Below are positions 24,705 to 36,958 of a stretch of DNA of 64,000 nt, piece by piece. The notes under the pieces were generated by a model. The model was not told the DNA's origin. It ran no database searches and saw only the letters and a program-made list of their open reading frames with translations. The stretch covers positions 53,685,501 to 53,749,500 of the forward strand of contig NC_071667.1 of NCBI RefSeq assembly GCF_028554725.1. Direction: 5' to 3'. Each line of letters starts with the position of its first letter. Position 1 is the stretch's first letter. A program made the translations under genes and the position numbers. Source of the stretch: Zeugodacus cucurbitae. Taxonomy: Eukaryota; Arthropoda; Insecta; Diptera; Tephritidae.

Positions 24705-27107
24705 ACCAAACTGAGTATAAATCCAGTGACTGGTGTCAAAGAGACCAAATTTTATTACAGGGAAAATCTCTAAACGAATAGTTTTTAGTATCAGGAACTC
24801 GTAGATTCAAAAAGCCTTTGTCAACATCCCCGCCAACAAAATTACGATCGAATTTCCGCCTATCTTATATATGTAAATTGAGAGTATTACATTTACATTA
24901 TAAAAAGCGAATGAGTCAAAGCTTCGCTATCCTCCCGGTTCAACCCTAGACAGTTTATCTTCTTTTGAACGCGATAAACAAAAAATATCTCGGAGCCATA
25001 TAAGTCTGCGAGATGTTTCTCGTCCAAAACGAAACGAATGAAATCCATTAAAATACTTGATATTCCTCTTGATTCCAAAGTTTCCTGAACGAAAGCAAAC
25101 ACGACTTTTTCCAGCTTTCACTTGACTGAGGTTGAAACATCTTAGATGTCATACTTTTTATCAAGGAACATAGTGAATTTGTAACCGTCTCAAATGCTTA
25201 TAAATCTATCTCATTAGTAGTAAAAGACTGATGGTATAATATTGTTAGTGAAGCCACTTAATGGATAAGTCCGTAGTTCTCTCCTTTTGTCTGAAGTTAA
25301 ATTTTAAGTTCCAGTTAACACATCTAACACATCTATTTTGAACTAAGAGAATTAGTCCCATCTATCTTCCATTATTTAAATTCTCAGTTCTGTTCGTGAC
25401 GTTTAAAAATTCTCTCATCCTTCGGTTAGTAGAGTAGAGGAGAGTAGTAGTAGTTGCTTACTCGATACATAAGGGGTCTCTTAAGGCATACCAAAAAGTT
25501 ATTGGAAACACAAAATACTGGGGTTTCACTCTCCAAATGAGAGATCATATTAACAGCTACAAATATTCTGTTTACATACTCCTTTATCATTAGAATAAAA
25601 GGCCTACAGGTTGATCACTCTCGTGTATGGCTTAGTAGAAGTCTTCGTAAATGGAGAAGTCACAAAAAAGGCTAACTCTTTGAACATATTTAATAGCTAG
25701 CTCACTACTCTGTTCAGTTGTCTTCAGAAGTGCATATCTATTTAAAAGTATTGCCCCTTTCTATTCAAGTAGTGTGACATAAAGAAATGGTGTATACATT
25801 ATTAACTACAAAATAGTTTCGTGTGAGTAGTATACTTGCACACACGTACATACTCGTATGTCTTCCAATCTAACTACTCAAGTAAATATTTATGCTTTCG
25901 GTATCAGATTTTATGCACAATTGTACATTACTAGGGAGTTTGCTTGTTATCTCTGCATTTGACTACAAGTATTTGAAGTTTTACATGCATTAACACACAC
26001 TTGGAGTGCACACAAAGCATATTCCACTCCAATACAGCAATACACTACTTATACACATAATACAAAATACTGGAGTTAACTAACTGTACTTGTTGTTGTA
26101 ATTGTTGTAAAAATTCTTTTAATTAAAATTGCATTCATCTTCAAAATTTTACGTTCGTTTGTGTGTGTGTGTTTGTAAGCGAGTTGTGCTACATAGCTTT
26201 TATGCAAATGTTGCAAAGCAGCTGCCATGCCACACATATACACATTCATTTACATACATATGTATATACATAATGATGTATGCAAACTAACATTCTTTGA
26301 TCTACACTTTTTGGCGCTTGAGCTCTTTGCTGCAACACAAAAATACACACGCACTCATAAAAATATATATTCAAATGTATGTATATTATCAATTTTAATG
26401 TGTGTGTGTCTGTGTGCTTCACAGCGGCATAAAGAAAATGAAAGCATTGAAGTGCTTTTCTTTCACACAATAAATAATAATGAAATTGCTGCATAAAATA
26501 TGCACAGTACAAGGTATTCACATACTCAAGCACATGCCATGTGAGTTATGCCGCAAAGAGATGCCTGAAGTCAAGCGCCTGCATACAAAGTGAACACACA
26601 CACACACATATAAATGAAAATACATTATATATAAATATTTCGCAGTTCATTTGCTTGTAAGTAAAATTGGGTGCGATGCGGTGATTGCACTCAAATTCGT
26701 TCCAGATATATATGTTTCTATATAAATATATATGATTTATATAAATATATACAGGAAGACGAAGTTCTGCAGTTGCATGTAACATCGTCAAGTCGCCTTT
26801 ATACACGTTGAAATACAAGTTGTATGTAAGTAAGTATGTTTAAATTAAGTCACTTTTTCAATCCAACTAATTTCAGCTCTTTCGTCAAAGTTATTTCCCA
26901 TCTAATTTAACTCAGCAGATGAGGGCTTTGTAAAATATCCTAGAAGAAAGAGTATAAATATATATTTGAGAGTGTGTATATAGTATAAAGTAGAAGTGAT
27001 TTATAACCAATAATATAGATGTAGTATGTAGTTGTAAATAACATTATTCAATTTGGTAAAGAATAAACGTTATATAGAGTAAACCTATCGTAAAGCTATG
27101 TATAAAT
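24705..27107. other. Non-coding stretch, partly microsatellite-rich
   Basis: Two overlapping minus-strand ORFs at 24893-25121 show no motif I recognise. From 26150 to 26840 there are dense TG, CA and ATAT microsatellites (near 26160, 26400, 26600, 26700-26750). No gene supported. Confidence 0.5.
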
Positions 27108-29000
27108 TTAAGGGGTTAAATGGGTTTCAGAGGCTATAAACAAGCGTAGTTTTACTTTGTATACTCTCGCAACAAATGTAGCAAAAGAGAGTATTATAGT
27201 TTTGTTCACATAACGGTTGTTTGTAAGTCATAAAACTAAACGAATTAGATATAGGGTTATATCTACCAAAGTGATCAGGGTGAAGAGTGGAGTTCAAATC
27301 CGAATGTCTGTCTGTCCGTCCGTCCGTCCGTCTGTGCAAGCTGTAACTTGAGTAAAAATGAAGATATCTTGATGAAACTTGGCACACTTATTTCCTGGCA
27401 CCATTGGAAGGTTGCTTTCGAAAATGAGCAAAATCGGACCACTGCCACGCCCACAAATGGCGAAAACCGAAAACACATAAAGTGCCATAACTGAATAAAG
27501 CTATGGAAATAAAATTTGGTATGAAGGATCGCACTATGAAGGGGCATATTTGGATGTAATTTTTTTGGGGAAGTGGTCGTGGCCCCGCCCCCTACTAAGT
27601 TTTTTGTACATATCTCGCAAACCAATAGAGCTATATAAACCATTCTCTCTGCAGTCGTTTTTTTTTAGCCACTTCCTAATACAGTCCAAAAATTAAAGAA
27701 ATCGGATCATAACCACGCCCACCTCCCATACAAAAGTCAGGTTGAAAATTACTAAAAGTGGGTTAACTCACTAACGAAAAACGTCAGAAACACTAAATTT
27801 CACATAAGAAATGGCAGATGCACTCAGATTTTTTTACAAAATAGAAAATGGGCGTGGCGTCGCCCACTTATGGGTCAAAAACCATATCTCAGGAACTACT
27901 CGACCGATTTCAATGAAACTTGGTTTGTAATAGTTTCCTTACATCCCAATGATATGTTGTGAAAATAGGCCAAATCGCTTCACAACCACGCCTACTTCCT
28001 ATATACCAGAACTTTGAAGACGATCTGAATCGTTTACTTTACAATACATAAAGTAAGCACTAGTAAAGATATCGATGCAGAACTTTACACAAATACTACG
28101 TTAATAGTGTGGCAGCCCCAATCTAAAAATCGCCGAAATCGGACCATAGGTTTTTAAGGCCCCATATATCGAACACGATTACCTCGGTGCTTCTAACCTA
28201 ATATTATGGTTTCCAACTTTCAATGGACTATACAATATATATAACGAATATGTGGGTCAAATTGTTTGTTATATAATATAAATTAATAATAATAATAATA
28301 TTAAATAAATAAATTGCGAGAGTATAAAATGTTCGGTTACACCCGAACTTAGCCCTTCCTTACTTGTTTTACAATACATTACAATCATATAATTCATTCA
28401 AACAATTTAGCGTATGTAAGATACATGTTTAAACAGTATTTTTGGATTTTTTTTTTTGTTTTTAAGTTCCGAAAACTCAACCATAGGCACCTCATCTCCC
28501 ATTACGTGTTCAAAAAGAGGTCTTGAGGTGGACAACATAACTCATGATTGGTTCATCTAATAATAATAAACCAAAAATATTTCGATAGTAAATGGATAAA
28601 GCTAGTTAATTAACGAAGGAAAAAAACTATTAAAATTTGAATTTTTTACAGACTTTTAACAAAAAAACCTCACTTTTTTGGCCAAAATTTCGTTATACAT
28701 TGTCTCGAAAAAAAATTAATGTTAATATAAAAATTCCTGCATTCATTAACTAGATAATGTTATTCCAAAGATGTGTGTAAAATTTTAATAAAACCGCTTC
28801 ATAAATTTTTGAGTTCTCGTGTCCACCGACTTTTTGTTGAGATAAATGCGTTTAAAGTTTTACATTCGTATTGACATGGCCTGATAGGCGGGTATATCTC
28901 TTAGAATATTACTCGGATTGATTTGATATATATATTTTTTGTTAAAAATTTGAAATTTTGAAAACAACCAACCAATGTATCTTAAGAGATACATTATTTC
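27108..29000. repeat. TTAA-type repeat related to the 4.8-kb MITE, split by a DINE-1-like copy
   Basis: Starts TTAAGGGGTTAAATGGGTTT, sharing the TTAAGGGGTTA opening with the MITE at 4837. After the interruption at 27160-28370 it continues (28371-29000) with blocks aligning to the MITE interior: a GGTTCATCTAATAATAATAAACC-like block, GTTAATTAACGAAGGAA (MITE: GTAATTAATCGAAGGAA) and GCGTTTAAAGTTT. The right terminus was not found. A sister copy lies at 41291-41710. Confidence 0.65.
27160..28370 (+). mobile_element. DINE-1-like Helentron repeat, copy 2 (most complete)
   Basis: It starts TATACTCTCGCAACAAATGT. A GTCC/GTCY array lies at about 27305-27335. Modules follow that include the phrases CCACTGCCACGCCCACAAA and GGTCAAAAACCATATCTC. 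It ends TTGCGAGAGTATAAAATG, then the hairpin GTTCGGTTACACCCGAAC (6-bp stem) and CCTTACTTGTTTT. The empty counterpart at 41291-41710 supports these boundaries. The 3' hairpin resembles the DINE-1/Helentron end. Nothing in it codes for protein. Confidence 0.86.
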
Positions 29001-29308
29001 TTGTGGGGATTTAGAAAACGGCTCATCAGCTGATAAATTATTATATAAGTTTTTTGTACTTTACCGAGAGTATTTTTTAAAGGTATATATAGATTTGTTT
29101 CTAAGGTAAGGTAGTTCATTAACGGGTTAAAGAATTGTTGGGCAAAGTCGTTCGAGCTAATGGAGACTCTGTAGATATATAAATCGCTAATTTTAAGATT
29201 GTCGTATTTCTTATGAATGCAAATGACTTATCATAGCGCCCTCCTATAACGAAATATATTAAACCCTTTGTACTTCATGCAGTCATATACATATATCGTT
29301 GACTCTTT

Positions 29309-29503
29309 TTGGAGGAAGAATCAATTTTAAATAATTTAAATCTAAATTATTGTTTAAAATATTGTATTAAGCGAAAAAAACCTTCAGGGAAAGTGCACGA
29401 GTTAAACCTTTCTATATATTGTAGAGTTTGTTCGAAACATGACTGTGAAAAATTGATCAGTTGTAAAAAATGCTTCACTTTTGTTTGTATCACCCAGAAA
29501 TAA
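29309..29503 (+). pseudogene. Possible piggyBac-type Cys-rich tail fragment
   Basis: A 64-codon ORF (first codon not ATG) reads YCRVCSKHDCEKLISCKKCFTFVC near its end. The spacing of Cys pairs recalls the C-terminal Cys-rich domain of piggyBac transposases (compare CEKCGIALCY in the element at 2446-4241). It sits just downstream of a TTAA-type repeat, which fits. No catalytic domain is present and the fragment is short, so the call is tentative. Confidence 0.3.
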
Positions 29504-29518
29504 AAGAGTTAGATGTGG

Positions 29519-30009
29519 AGTTATGTACATATATATAAATGATCAAGTGGATTTGAAATCCGGATGTCTGTCCGTCCGTGCAATCGATAACTTGAGTAAA
29601 AATTGAGTTATTTTAATGAAATTTGGCACACATATTCCTTGGCACCCTGAGAAGGTTGGTACCACTGCCACGCCCACAAAATGGCGAAAACCATAAATAA
29701 AGCTATGAAAGTAAAATTTGGCACAAAATATCGCACTATGAACGGGCATATTCGGATGTAATTTTTAGTTATTTGTATATATCTCGTAAGCTACTAAAGC
29801 TATATCAAGGAAACTCTCTAGAGTCGTTTCTTTTAGGTACTACCTTACACAGTCCAAAAATGGAGGAAGTCGGATTATAACTACGCCCACCTCCAAGATA
29901 CCATATATATGCCGAATATGTGAATCAAATTGTTTGTAATATTAATACAATTACGTAAATAAATTGCGAGAGTATAAAATGTTCAGTTATACCCTTCCTT
30001 ACCTGTTTT
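29519..30009 (+). mobile_element. DINE-1-like Helentron repeat, copy 3, 5'-truncated and internally deleted
   Basis: Begins within the TATATAAATGATCA block, keeps GATGTCTGTCCGTCCGTG, the CTTGAGTAAAAA block and CACTGCCACGCCCACAAA, then jumps to TTGCGAGAGTATAAAATG. The hairpin is degraded: the GAACTTAGC part is lost. It ends near TTCCTTACCTGTTTT. Confidence 0.78.
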
Positions 30010-30999
30010 ATATATGTTAGTTTATATGAAAAAAGTGCTTTTAACAATGCCGTTAACAAACATGTGGATTGCTTGTTCCCAATAAATTCCAATAAACGAA
30101 CAAAATTATGTTATTTTTTACTTTATTCAAGTTTTTTCAACTTATGGTATTCATTTGCTTGGTCAATAGTTGCTAAAACAAAAAAGGAAATTTTAATAAA
30201 TTTAAATATTATAAATAAAATTCAACCACATAGCATTTTTGGTATTGCAAAAAATGAAAAAGTATTTCTCAATGCGTGGTATTAATTGTATACCCGTATA
30301 GTATATTCATATTGCACGCGGACATTTTCTCCAAACTCATTTTAAGTCCATTCAATGTTTTCAGCGTGACATTAATATGGATGCCAATCTCTTATCAGTC
30401 CAGCGACAAAAGAATACTCGCTCAAACAATAAAATGATTGTAGAGCAATAATTTGAATTGTACCATTCTTTGCTCGAACAACAATTTACATAATTTAATG
30501 AACTAATCATTTTTTTTGTAATACTCAGTTTGCAATAATTTTAATACTTGTAAATTGTAATTAAACTTTTTAAAATTTTCTTTTCCCACTTGCATTAAAA
30601 ATATTTATATTTCTCCAAACTTTAAGATGCCCTTGAAACTTGGTTGCCTTCATGTATTGCTTAATCGAATTAAAAGCTTTGCTCGTAGATAAAGTTTATT
30701 GTGCGTTGCAAAGCTGATGTTTGGAGGACTTACTAGTAAGCTCCATAATATATTTTTATGTGTGAATAACTGCACTTGAGGGTGTTCCAAATTTTTGCGA
30801 AGCAAATTCATTAAAATATTCTCAATATGTATTTTTTAAACCAGTTAATTTTTAGACTGACAAAGAAATGGCATAACTTTGATTTGAATCCTTTTAAAAT
30901 TTGATTATTGCAATCTAATGCTCTCTCTTTGAGCTCTAATTACTAAATTTTTAAAATTATTATTGTAAGATGTTACTCATACGCCATATCGCACATATA
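30010..30999. other. Non-coding AT-rich stretch
   Basis: No gene recognised. An ORF at 30064-30285 is AT-rich and featureless. Confidence 0.5.
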
Positions 31000-31442
31000 G
31001 GTTAGGTTAGGTTGAGTGGCTGTCAAATGACGCACCTAGGCCTTAGGGAGGCCCATTGTGACACCACTGGGACTGAGATCCCTCACACTATCGAGTCATC
31101 ATTGAACCACCCTGTGGTCCTGACAAAGTGAAAAAGTTCACATTATTTGACATAAGCAACTTCGCCAACATCCTCGAGAAAACCGCATCCAATGGTTACG
31201 ATTCTTTTTCTATACAGAGCCTTGCATCCACAAAGAAGGTGTGTAATCGTTTCTTCCTCTTCTTCTTCTTGGCAGCTCCTGCAGTAATCATTGAAAGGTA
31301 GCCCCAGTCTGCTGCCGTGTCTCCCAATCAGACAGTGTCCCGTTAACACCCCTACAAGGGTTCTTGTATCATTCCTCTTAAATTTCAATAAGCAATATAA
31401 GTACGGCTCACACTGATATCCTTTAATGATTTTTCGTACCAT
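31000..31442 (-). pseudogene. LOA/I-type non-LTR retrotransposon 3' end
   Basis: On the minus strand a 99-codon frame reads TRTLVGVLTGHCLIGRHGSR, GLPFNDYCRSC and ETITHLLCGCKAL. This is the zinc-binding C-terminal domain that follows RNase H in LOA/I-type elements. The minus-strand 3' end is CCTAACCTAACC (31001-31012 on the plus strand as GGTTAGG repeats), a short simple tail. The rest of the element is absent (5' truncation). A run of five or six Glu (EEEEEE) comes from a GAA expansion. A related copy is at 58257-58980. Confidence 0.8.
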
Positions 31443-32987
31443 CAGAAGAAATAATAATGCTTTATGGTAGCTGCTATCTAGTCACTACTATAAGTATGTA
31501 GACACACGAGGAATATATATTCGAAGAAACTTCATGAAACAAGGCTTTGTTGTATTTTTCAGCAATTCACACATATAACTTACTCAAGTGATTTCGAAGG
31601 AAGATTCTCTGGTATATATGAAACATATAAATTCTAGAAAGTGCACTCAAAAATAAATATAAGTTTCAACTTAATGCAAACATCCCTATTGTAAGGGGTT
31701 GCGATGTACTATAAGAACCGTTTCGTAAGTGTCTACAAATATACAGATTTCAACAGCTTTACGCATTATATACAATATTTCATACCAGAAATCTCCACAT
31801 ACAACGTTTAAAGCTCCCAATATACAATTAACAACAACAAAAGCACAAAAGCAGCTGCAATTGTATTTTTAATTACTTTACAGTCCGTTGCAATGTTGCC
31901 GAAAAGTACTCGAACGTGATACATATTGCACACACTTACAACTTACGCACAAACTCATGCTTACAATCTTATTGGCGCCTGTGCCATGACCTTGCCCAAA
32001 CCACTTTTATGCATCAGCCGGTTCATCATATTTCTTGCTTTGCAACGGCCACTGCCGGTACCCTTGGCCATTTTTATTTCGTGTTAATTAAATTTACAGA
32101 AATTTCATTTGCACCAACATACATACAGACACTGTCTATATTTAGTAATGCGCCAGACAGTCGTCGCATTTCGAGCGCATTCTGATCTTCCACAGTGGCG
32201 GTTGGCCGTCGCTACGAAGGACAATGCTTTCACTAAAAGCCAACGCGTGAATGAGTAAAGGAATTAGTAAATGAATGCTTGCATGGATTGCTGGATATGA
32301 ATGGTATGCAAATTTAATTTTGACGGATTACATATTACTATTTTTGTAGATTTACATAAGTATATGAATTTCATTTTCATTCTTATATTATGGTTACATC
32401 GGACCACAACAAAGACCCAGGGGGCGGTAAGCAGATCGAAATTAAAATCGGTAAACAATAAAGCTGAATTAGAATTGATAACGCATATGGTGCTTTCAGG
32501 ACACTATATGAAAACTGATATGTCGAACTCATGGCTCATTACAGTTAGGAAATGAATCACAATTTTAAAGTATTCACTGAATTAGGCTCTATAAATGCTA
32601 TCCAAATATTAGTATACATATGTATTATAATAATTATTGGAAAATTCAAAACCAATATGTTGAACCTGGATAACTGCAGCGAAGTCTTCTGTATTGCCAA
32701 ATATTTCAAAAAATGAAATTGACTCTTAATCATCGATAAAGCGTTTAAATTATAGTAAAAAAATAAATTTAAAATATCTGGAAAACAATTTTGATAAACA
32801 TTTACCTTTTGCGGAACTGTTCACATCGTAATTGGATTGAGTTTAGGTTCCCGTACCACATTTATCGTATAAAATAAAGTATAGCGACAGAAAGTATAGA
32901 AAATAATAAAGCTTAGTTTTCAATATATTAAATACTTTGACACTACATTGGCAGTTGTACGATTTGGCCCATATATTCCTTTAAATA
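31443..32987. other. Non-coding stretch
   Basis: No gene recognised. ORFs 31916-32185 and 32301-32555 have no motif, low-complexity stretches and no supporting context. Confidence 0.5.
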
Positions 32988-33081
32988 ATAAAAAAAAATA
33001 ATAATATAAATAAAGTTAAATAAATAAATTGAGAGAGTATAAAATGTTCGATTGCACCCGAACATAGCCTTTACTTGTTTT
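32988..33081 (+). mobile_element. DINE-1-like Helentron repeat, copy 4, 3' end only
   Basis: Only the terminal part remains: AAATAAATTGAGAGAGTATA, a hairpin with one changed base (TTCGATTGCACCCGAA) and ACTTGTTTT. Confidence 0.7.
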
Positions 33082-35819
33082 TATATTGATGTTGTATAAT
33101 GTTGTCATTGATTTGACTAAAAATTTCATTGAATTTGACGTAATAAAAACCGCGCATAATATAGAAAATATACTAATGAGCGATAATCTTTAATAATGAT
33201 TGGGAACGTGTTGGAAGTTAAAATATTAAAAATTATAAATTAATTATCTATTATCATTTATAGCCTTTTACACAGAAGCTAATTGATTAATAAACCGGCC
33301 TCTGCTTGATTAAAACGTTGATTAAGATCGGTTTACCATACAAAATGAGAATCTACATTAATTCCTGATTAAATTTTAATCGAATTGAAAATGAAAATCA
33401 ACTCTGCGACAAAGACGTGCGAAATAGGTTTTTTGTCTGCGATTGGCTGAATTTCTTGGTAAAATAGCATTAATACTACTCGACTTTAGATGTTCTTGCT
33501 GAAAAATAGCAATCAACTGATGAAACTTACGAACTTCTTATGAAAAGCAAAAACAAAAATATGTAACAGATGATCGGTTATCGAGCGGGCATTTTATAGG
33601 GCTAAAAAGGGTTTATCACGCTACTAGAGTATACATAATCCTTTGAGAATATAAGTAAGTAGAAGGCGACATGCGATCATATTTTAAAATAGTAGGTAAG
33701 TGAAATTTATTGATGATGTCGATAATCGTTAGGTGAAGTAATTAAAGCAAATTTAATGACGGTAATTGTTCAATTCGCTATTTATTTTACACTGGAAAAC
33801 CTGTAGTAAAGCATGGTTTATACATTTTCGAATAAATACAGTCATCCATCCAACTCAATAGAATGCTTATTTAATTCCAACTCAAAGCATTTTAAAACAC
33901 CCCAAGCAACTTTCAGCAGAAGAAGTGGAATTCGCTTTTAATTTTGAACCGCAATGAGAAGCGGCACCAAAGAATAAAAAAACCGAATCGCATTACGCGT
34001 ACAAAAGCCTTTTACAGGATAATCATAATAATCTGCTGTTCACCAAATGTTTTCACGGTAAGTAAACCGTTAAATGAGCGTGTGCACAACAGTCAGTGAG
34101 TATACCGTTAAGCATACGTGTTACGCGCATAAGAATTTAATTAACTTACCTTAATGCCAGTTGCCACGTACACTTTGAGGCGCTTCATTTTCAATGTGAA
34201 AAAAAAACAACAACAGCAATATGTAAAATGAGCAATAATCAACAACTCAATTGGATGGCGCATGTACGCCTACTTTGAAACCGGTGCAATTACAAAAAGA
34301 CTAAAGGCCATTGAGTATCTTATTATTGATGCTGATGAAACAATTTTCACAATAAATGCAGACAGACGAGTATACGCGACACCAGTGTTTATTGTGTGAA
34401 TGCGAAATTCAGTCGGCTATGAGAAAATCACCAAAGAAATGCTTTCGATTTAATTGTATGAAATAGTGAATTATTTGAACCAAACTTGATTATTTCTTTT
34501 TTTTTTAATTGTGAGCCTTGTTCTTGTTCAAATCTTCCCTTTAACAGTCATTTTTTTCGCCACTCCTCATTGAATTCCTCAATATATAGGTGTTAGTTGA
34601 ATGGTTTGCTTTATTAAATTAATTTGTAATTTAAAATGTCTTCTCTATGTGAACAATGAAATTAATGCCTTTTCCATACCCATTCCATGTCTGATCTGCT
34701 TATCAGATCGTGAGTTTCAAATTTATATGTGAAGATGCGTAATAAATATTTAATCAATACACTCAATTAGTCTTCCTTATATGAATGAAAGTATATTAAG
34801 TTAATGACGCATTTAATGGTGTGAAATTTAAAAAGTTAGCAAATATCTTAATTGAATAAGAAATTATGAATTTAATTTACTTAAAGCGCCAAGTGGCATC
34901 TGCAAGGCGGCGCCGAAGTTACTCAATTGAAAAATTATCGTTAAACACGCATAATTGCACAGAACACGAATAAAATAACTTTAATATATATTATATCTCC
35001 CGGTTTATGGCCTTTTCGTACAAATCGAAAGTTACGCAAAAAGTTGGACCATCATTACAGCGGCAGTCAACCGTAAAGACGCACAATTTATTGACTTGAT
35101 CCAAGGACGCCAGTTATGGCCAACAATTGCCTAACCATTGGCCACCAAGCACATATATACTTTTATATATATCTAGCTGTATGGCATTAGATGCTGTCTA
35201 GCACACTTGAATATAACGCTCAAGCAGCGCGTGCAGCCGCCCAGTGGCAGCAACGTACGAATAAGTTTTATTATTTTATATGATTGTAATGCGATTGAAT
35301 TGGCCAACATGACAGCAATAATTCGAGAAATTTATTTCATTTGAAAATTATACGGAGCATTCGTAAGGTGGCAGAGATTTAGCTGTGTGTATAAATAATG
35401 TTTTTTAGCAGAGGTGCAGCCGGGTGGAGACTGATAGCTGTGCGGCATCGAAGAATGACCTTCAAAGTGAAGAGGTGGCAGCTATGGATATTAAAGTGTA
35501 CATTAAAGCGTAAAAAAATACTTAAGTTTGTTTGAAATAATTCAACTATTTCATGCAATCAAGTGGAAGGCATGTCTTTTGGTGATTTTCTCTTATCCCA
35601 ACAGAGATTTGTATTCGCAGAATAATTACTTGCGTCGCCTACACTCGCCTGATTGCAATTATTGTGAAAATTCTTTCATCAACAAAAATATAAGATACTC
35701 AATCACCTTTAGTCTTTTAGAAAGTTCAACTGTTAATCAAGTTCAAGTTGTGAATTAAATAATTTTGTGCTCCAATAAGCACAAAAACATCTTCAAATTT
35801 CAAAAGTAGAATGTTAAAA
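33082..35819. other. Non-coding AT-rich stretch
   Basis: No gene recognised. It holds a T-run at about 34497-34506 and short CAACAACAGCAA sequence near 34208. An ORF at 35528-35758 lacks motifs. Confidence 0.5.
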
Positions 35820-35822
35820 TTA

Positions 35823-36955
35823 GGGGCCATCCATAAATTACGTCACACCTTGAAGGGGAGGGGGGGGGGGAGTGTATCACTCAGAAGTGACATTGTGTGA
35901 CAAGGGGCAGGGGGGGGTCAAAAGCTTTGTGACATCACATTTCAAAATTTAGGGCAATATCGTTTCCCGCTCTGCTGCGCTCTTGGGTGCTAGACGACTG
36001 ACTGCTCTGTACCATGCCGATCACTTACTGGTGTACTATTAAAACATGATGCTTTTGGGTCACATCTTGATTCAATTAATCGAACTACTGACTTAGATCT
36101 AGAAAAACGAAACTTCGAAAGTGCGGGCAATGTGTTGGCTGAGATTTGGAGCAAGTTAGTCATTGATAATTTTACAGTCGTTGCTGAATATGTTGCACCA
36201 ACTGTTACTGGACTGGATATTGAACAGGCTATGATGTTGAAAAATAATACAACTTGGTATGCTAAACATGTACGTGAGTCACAATATTTTTTACAAATAT
36301 TTAAATGTGAAACTATTGCATGTTGCGGTGTAAGACGTTCTAGTCTTTGGAAATTATTAACACCACCTGTGTTAATTAAACAGACATCAGAAGATTATGG
36401 AGTCACAGGGAGTGATGACAACGACGCTAAGTTTGCTCCATTATTACTACAGATATTATTAAATCTCCAAGCATCATCCCATCTGAAACAAGTCCCATAT
36501 GATAGTTATTGTCCTAGTGTCGAGTCATACTTATTTAAAAGATCGTGTAGCATATGTGGCCTATATTTTTCTTCATATAAAGCTACCAATCAACACAAAC
36601 AATCACATAAAAAACAAGAGCTGTTACCTATCGCGAAAATTCGTTCTCAAAGAATTGCGGCTACACGTGCCCTAGAGATTCTCTGTTTATTGAATGATGA
36701 CGATGCTTTATGGATGGAAGAAGAAGATGTTGATGCGAAAGATGTTCCTGACATCCAAATTCAGAACGAAAATGAAGTGCCTGATTTAACAATAATAAAT
36801 GATATAAAGGAGTGGGTCAAAAGTCCATGGACACACGATGATTAAGTTTTGTATCAGTTCCAAATCAGTTTTGTTGGAGGGTCAGTTCCAAATGTGACAA
36901 CTTGTGACAAAGAGGGGGTCCTTAAATTCGTGTGGCGTAATTTATGGATGGCCCC
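35823..36955 (+). mobile_element. Unassigned DNA transposon with GGGGCC ends and TTA duplication
   Basis: Terminal inverted repeats are 25 bp with one mismatch, opening GGGGCCATCCATAAATTACG at each end (35823-35847 and 36931-36955). Flanks carry TTA on both sides (35820-35822 and 36956-36958), a 3-bp target duplication. Subterminal DNA is rich in G runs (11 G at 35860-35870, 8 G at 35910-35917) and in TGTGACAA/TGACA motifs repeated at both ends. The 1,133-bp element encloses one long ORF. It is too short for an autonomous transposon, so it is probably an internal-deletion derivative. TTA duplication would fit PIF/Harbinger, but I cannot assign the superfamily. Confidence 0.85.
35997..36845 (+). 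CDS. Transposon-borne protein with a C2H2 zinc finger, N-terminus missing
   Basis: The frame is open from just after a TAG near 35995 to TAA 36843-36845, about 280 codons. In it there is no ATG before about 36229, so the true N-terminus is lost or spliced. The part before the GTG at 36132 already reads as protein (LKHDAFGSHLDSINRTTDLD). Visible parts: AGNVLAEIWSKLVIDNFTVV; WYAKHVRESQYFLQIFKCET followed by ACC, a possible metal site; and RSCSICGLYFSSYKATNQHK with QSH, a classical zinc finger C-x2-C-x12-H-x3-H. The tail is acidic (NDDDALWMEEEDVD). No DDE triad is seen, so this is probably a C-terminal part or accessory protein of the mobilising element. It has no lesion, unlike every other transposon ORF here. 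Confidence 0.7.
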   Translation, partial: TDCSVPCRSLTGVLLKHDAFGSHLDSINRTTDLDLEKRNFESAGNVLAEIWSKLVIDNFTVVAEYVAPTVTGLDIEQAMMLKNNTTWYAKHVRESQYFLQIFKCETIACCGVRRSSLWKLLTPPVLIKQTSEDYGVTGSDDNDAKFAPLLLQILLNLQASSHLKQVPYDSYCPSVESYLFKRSCSICGLYFSSYKATNQHKQSHKKQELLPIAKIRSQRIAATRALEILCLLNDDDALWMEEEDVDAKDVPDIQIQNENEVPDLTIINDIKEWVKSPWTHDD

Positions 36956-36958
36956 TTA

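Noticed and set aside
27305..27335. GTCY repeats as a CRISPR-like or independent satellite array
   Set aside because: They are the internal microsatellite of DINE-1-like elements and occur at the same place in each copy.
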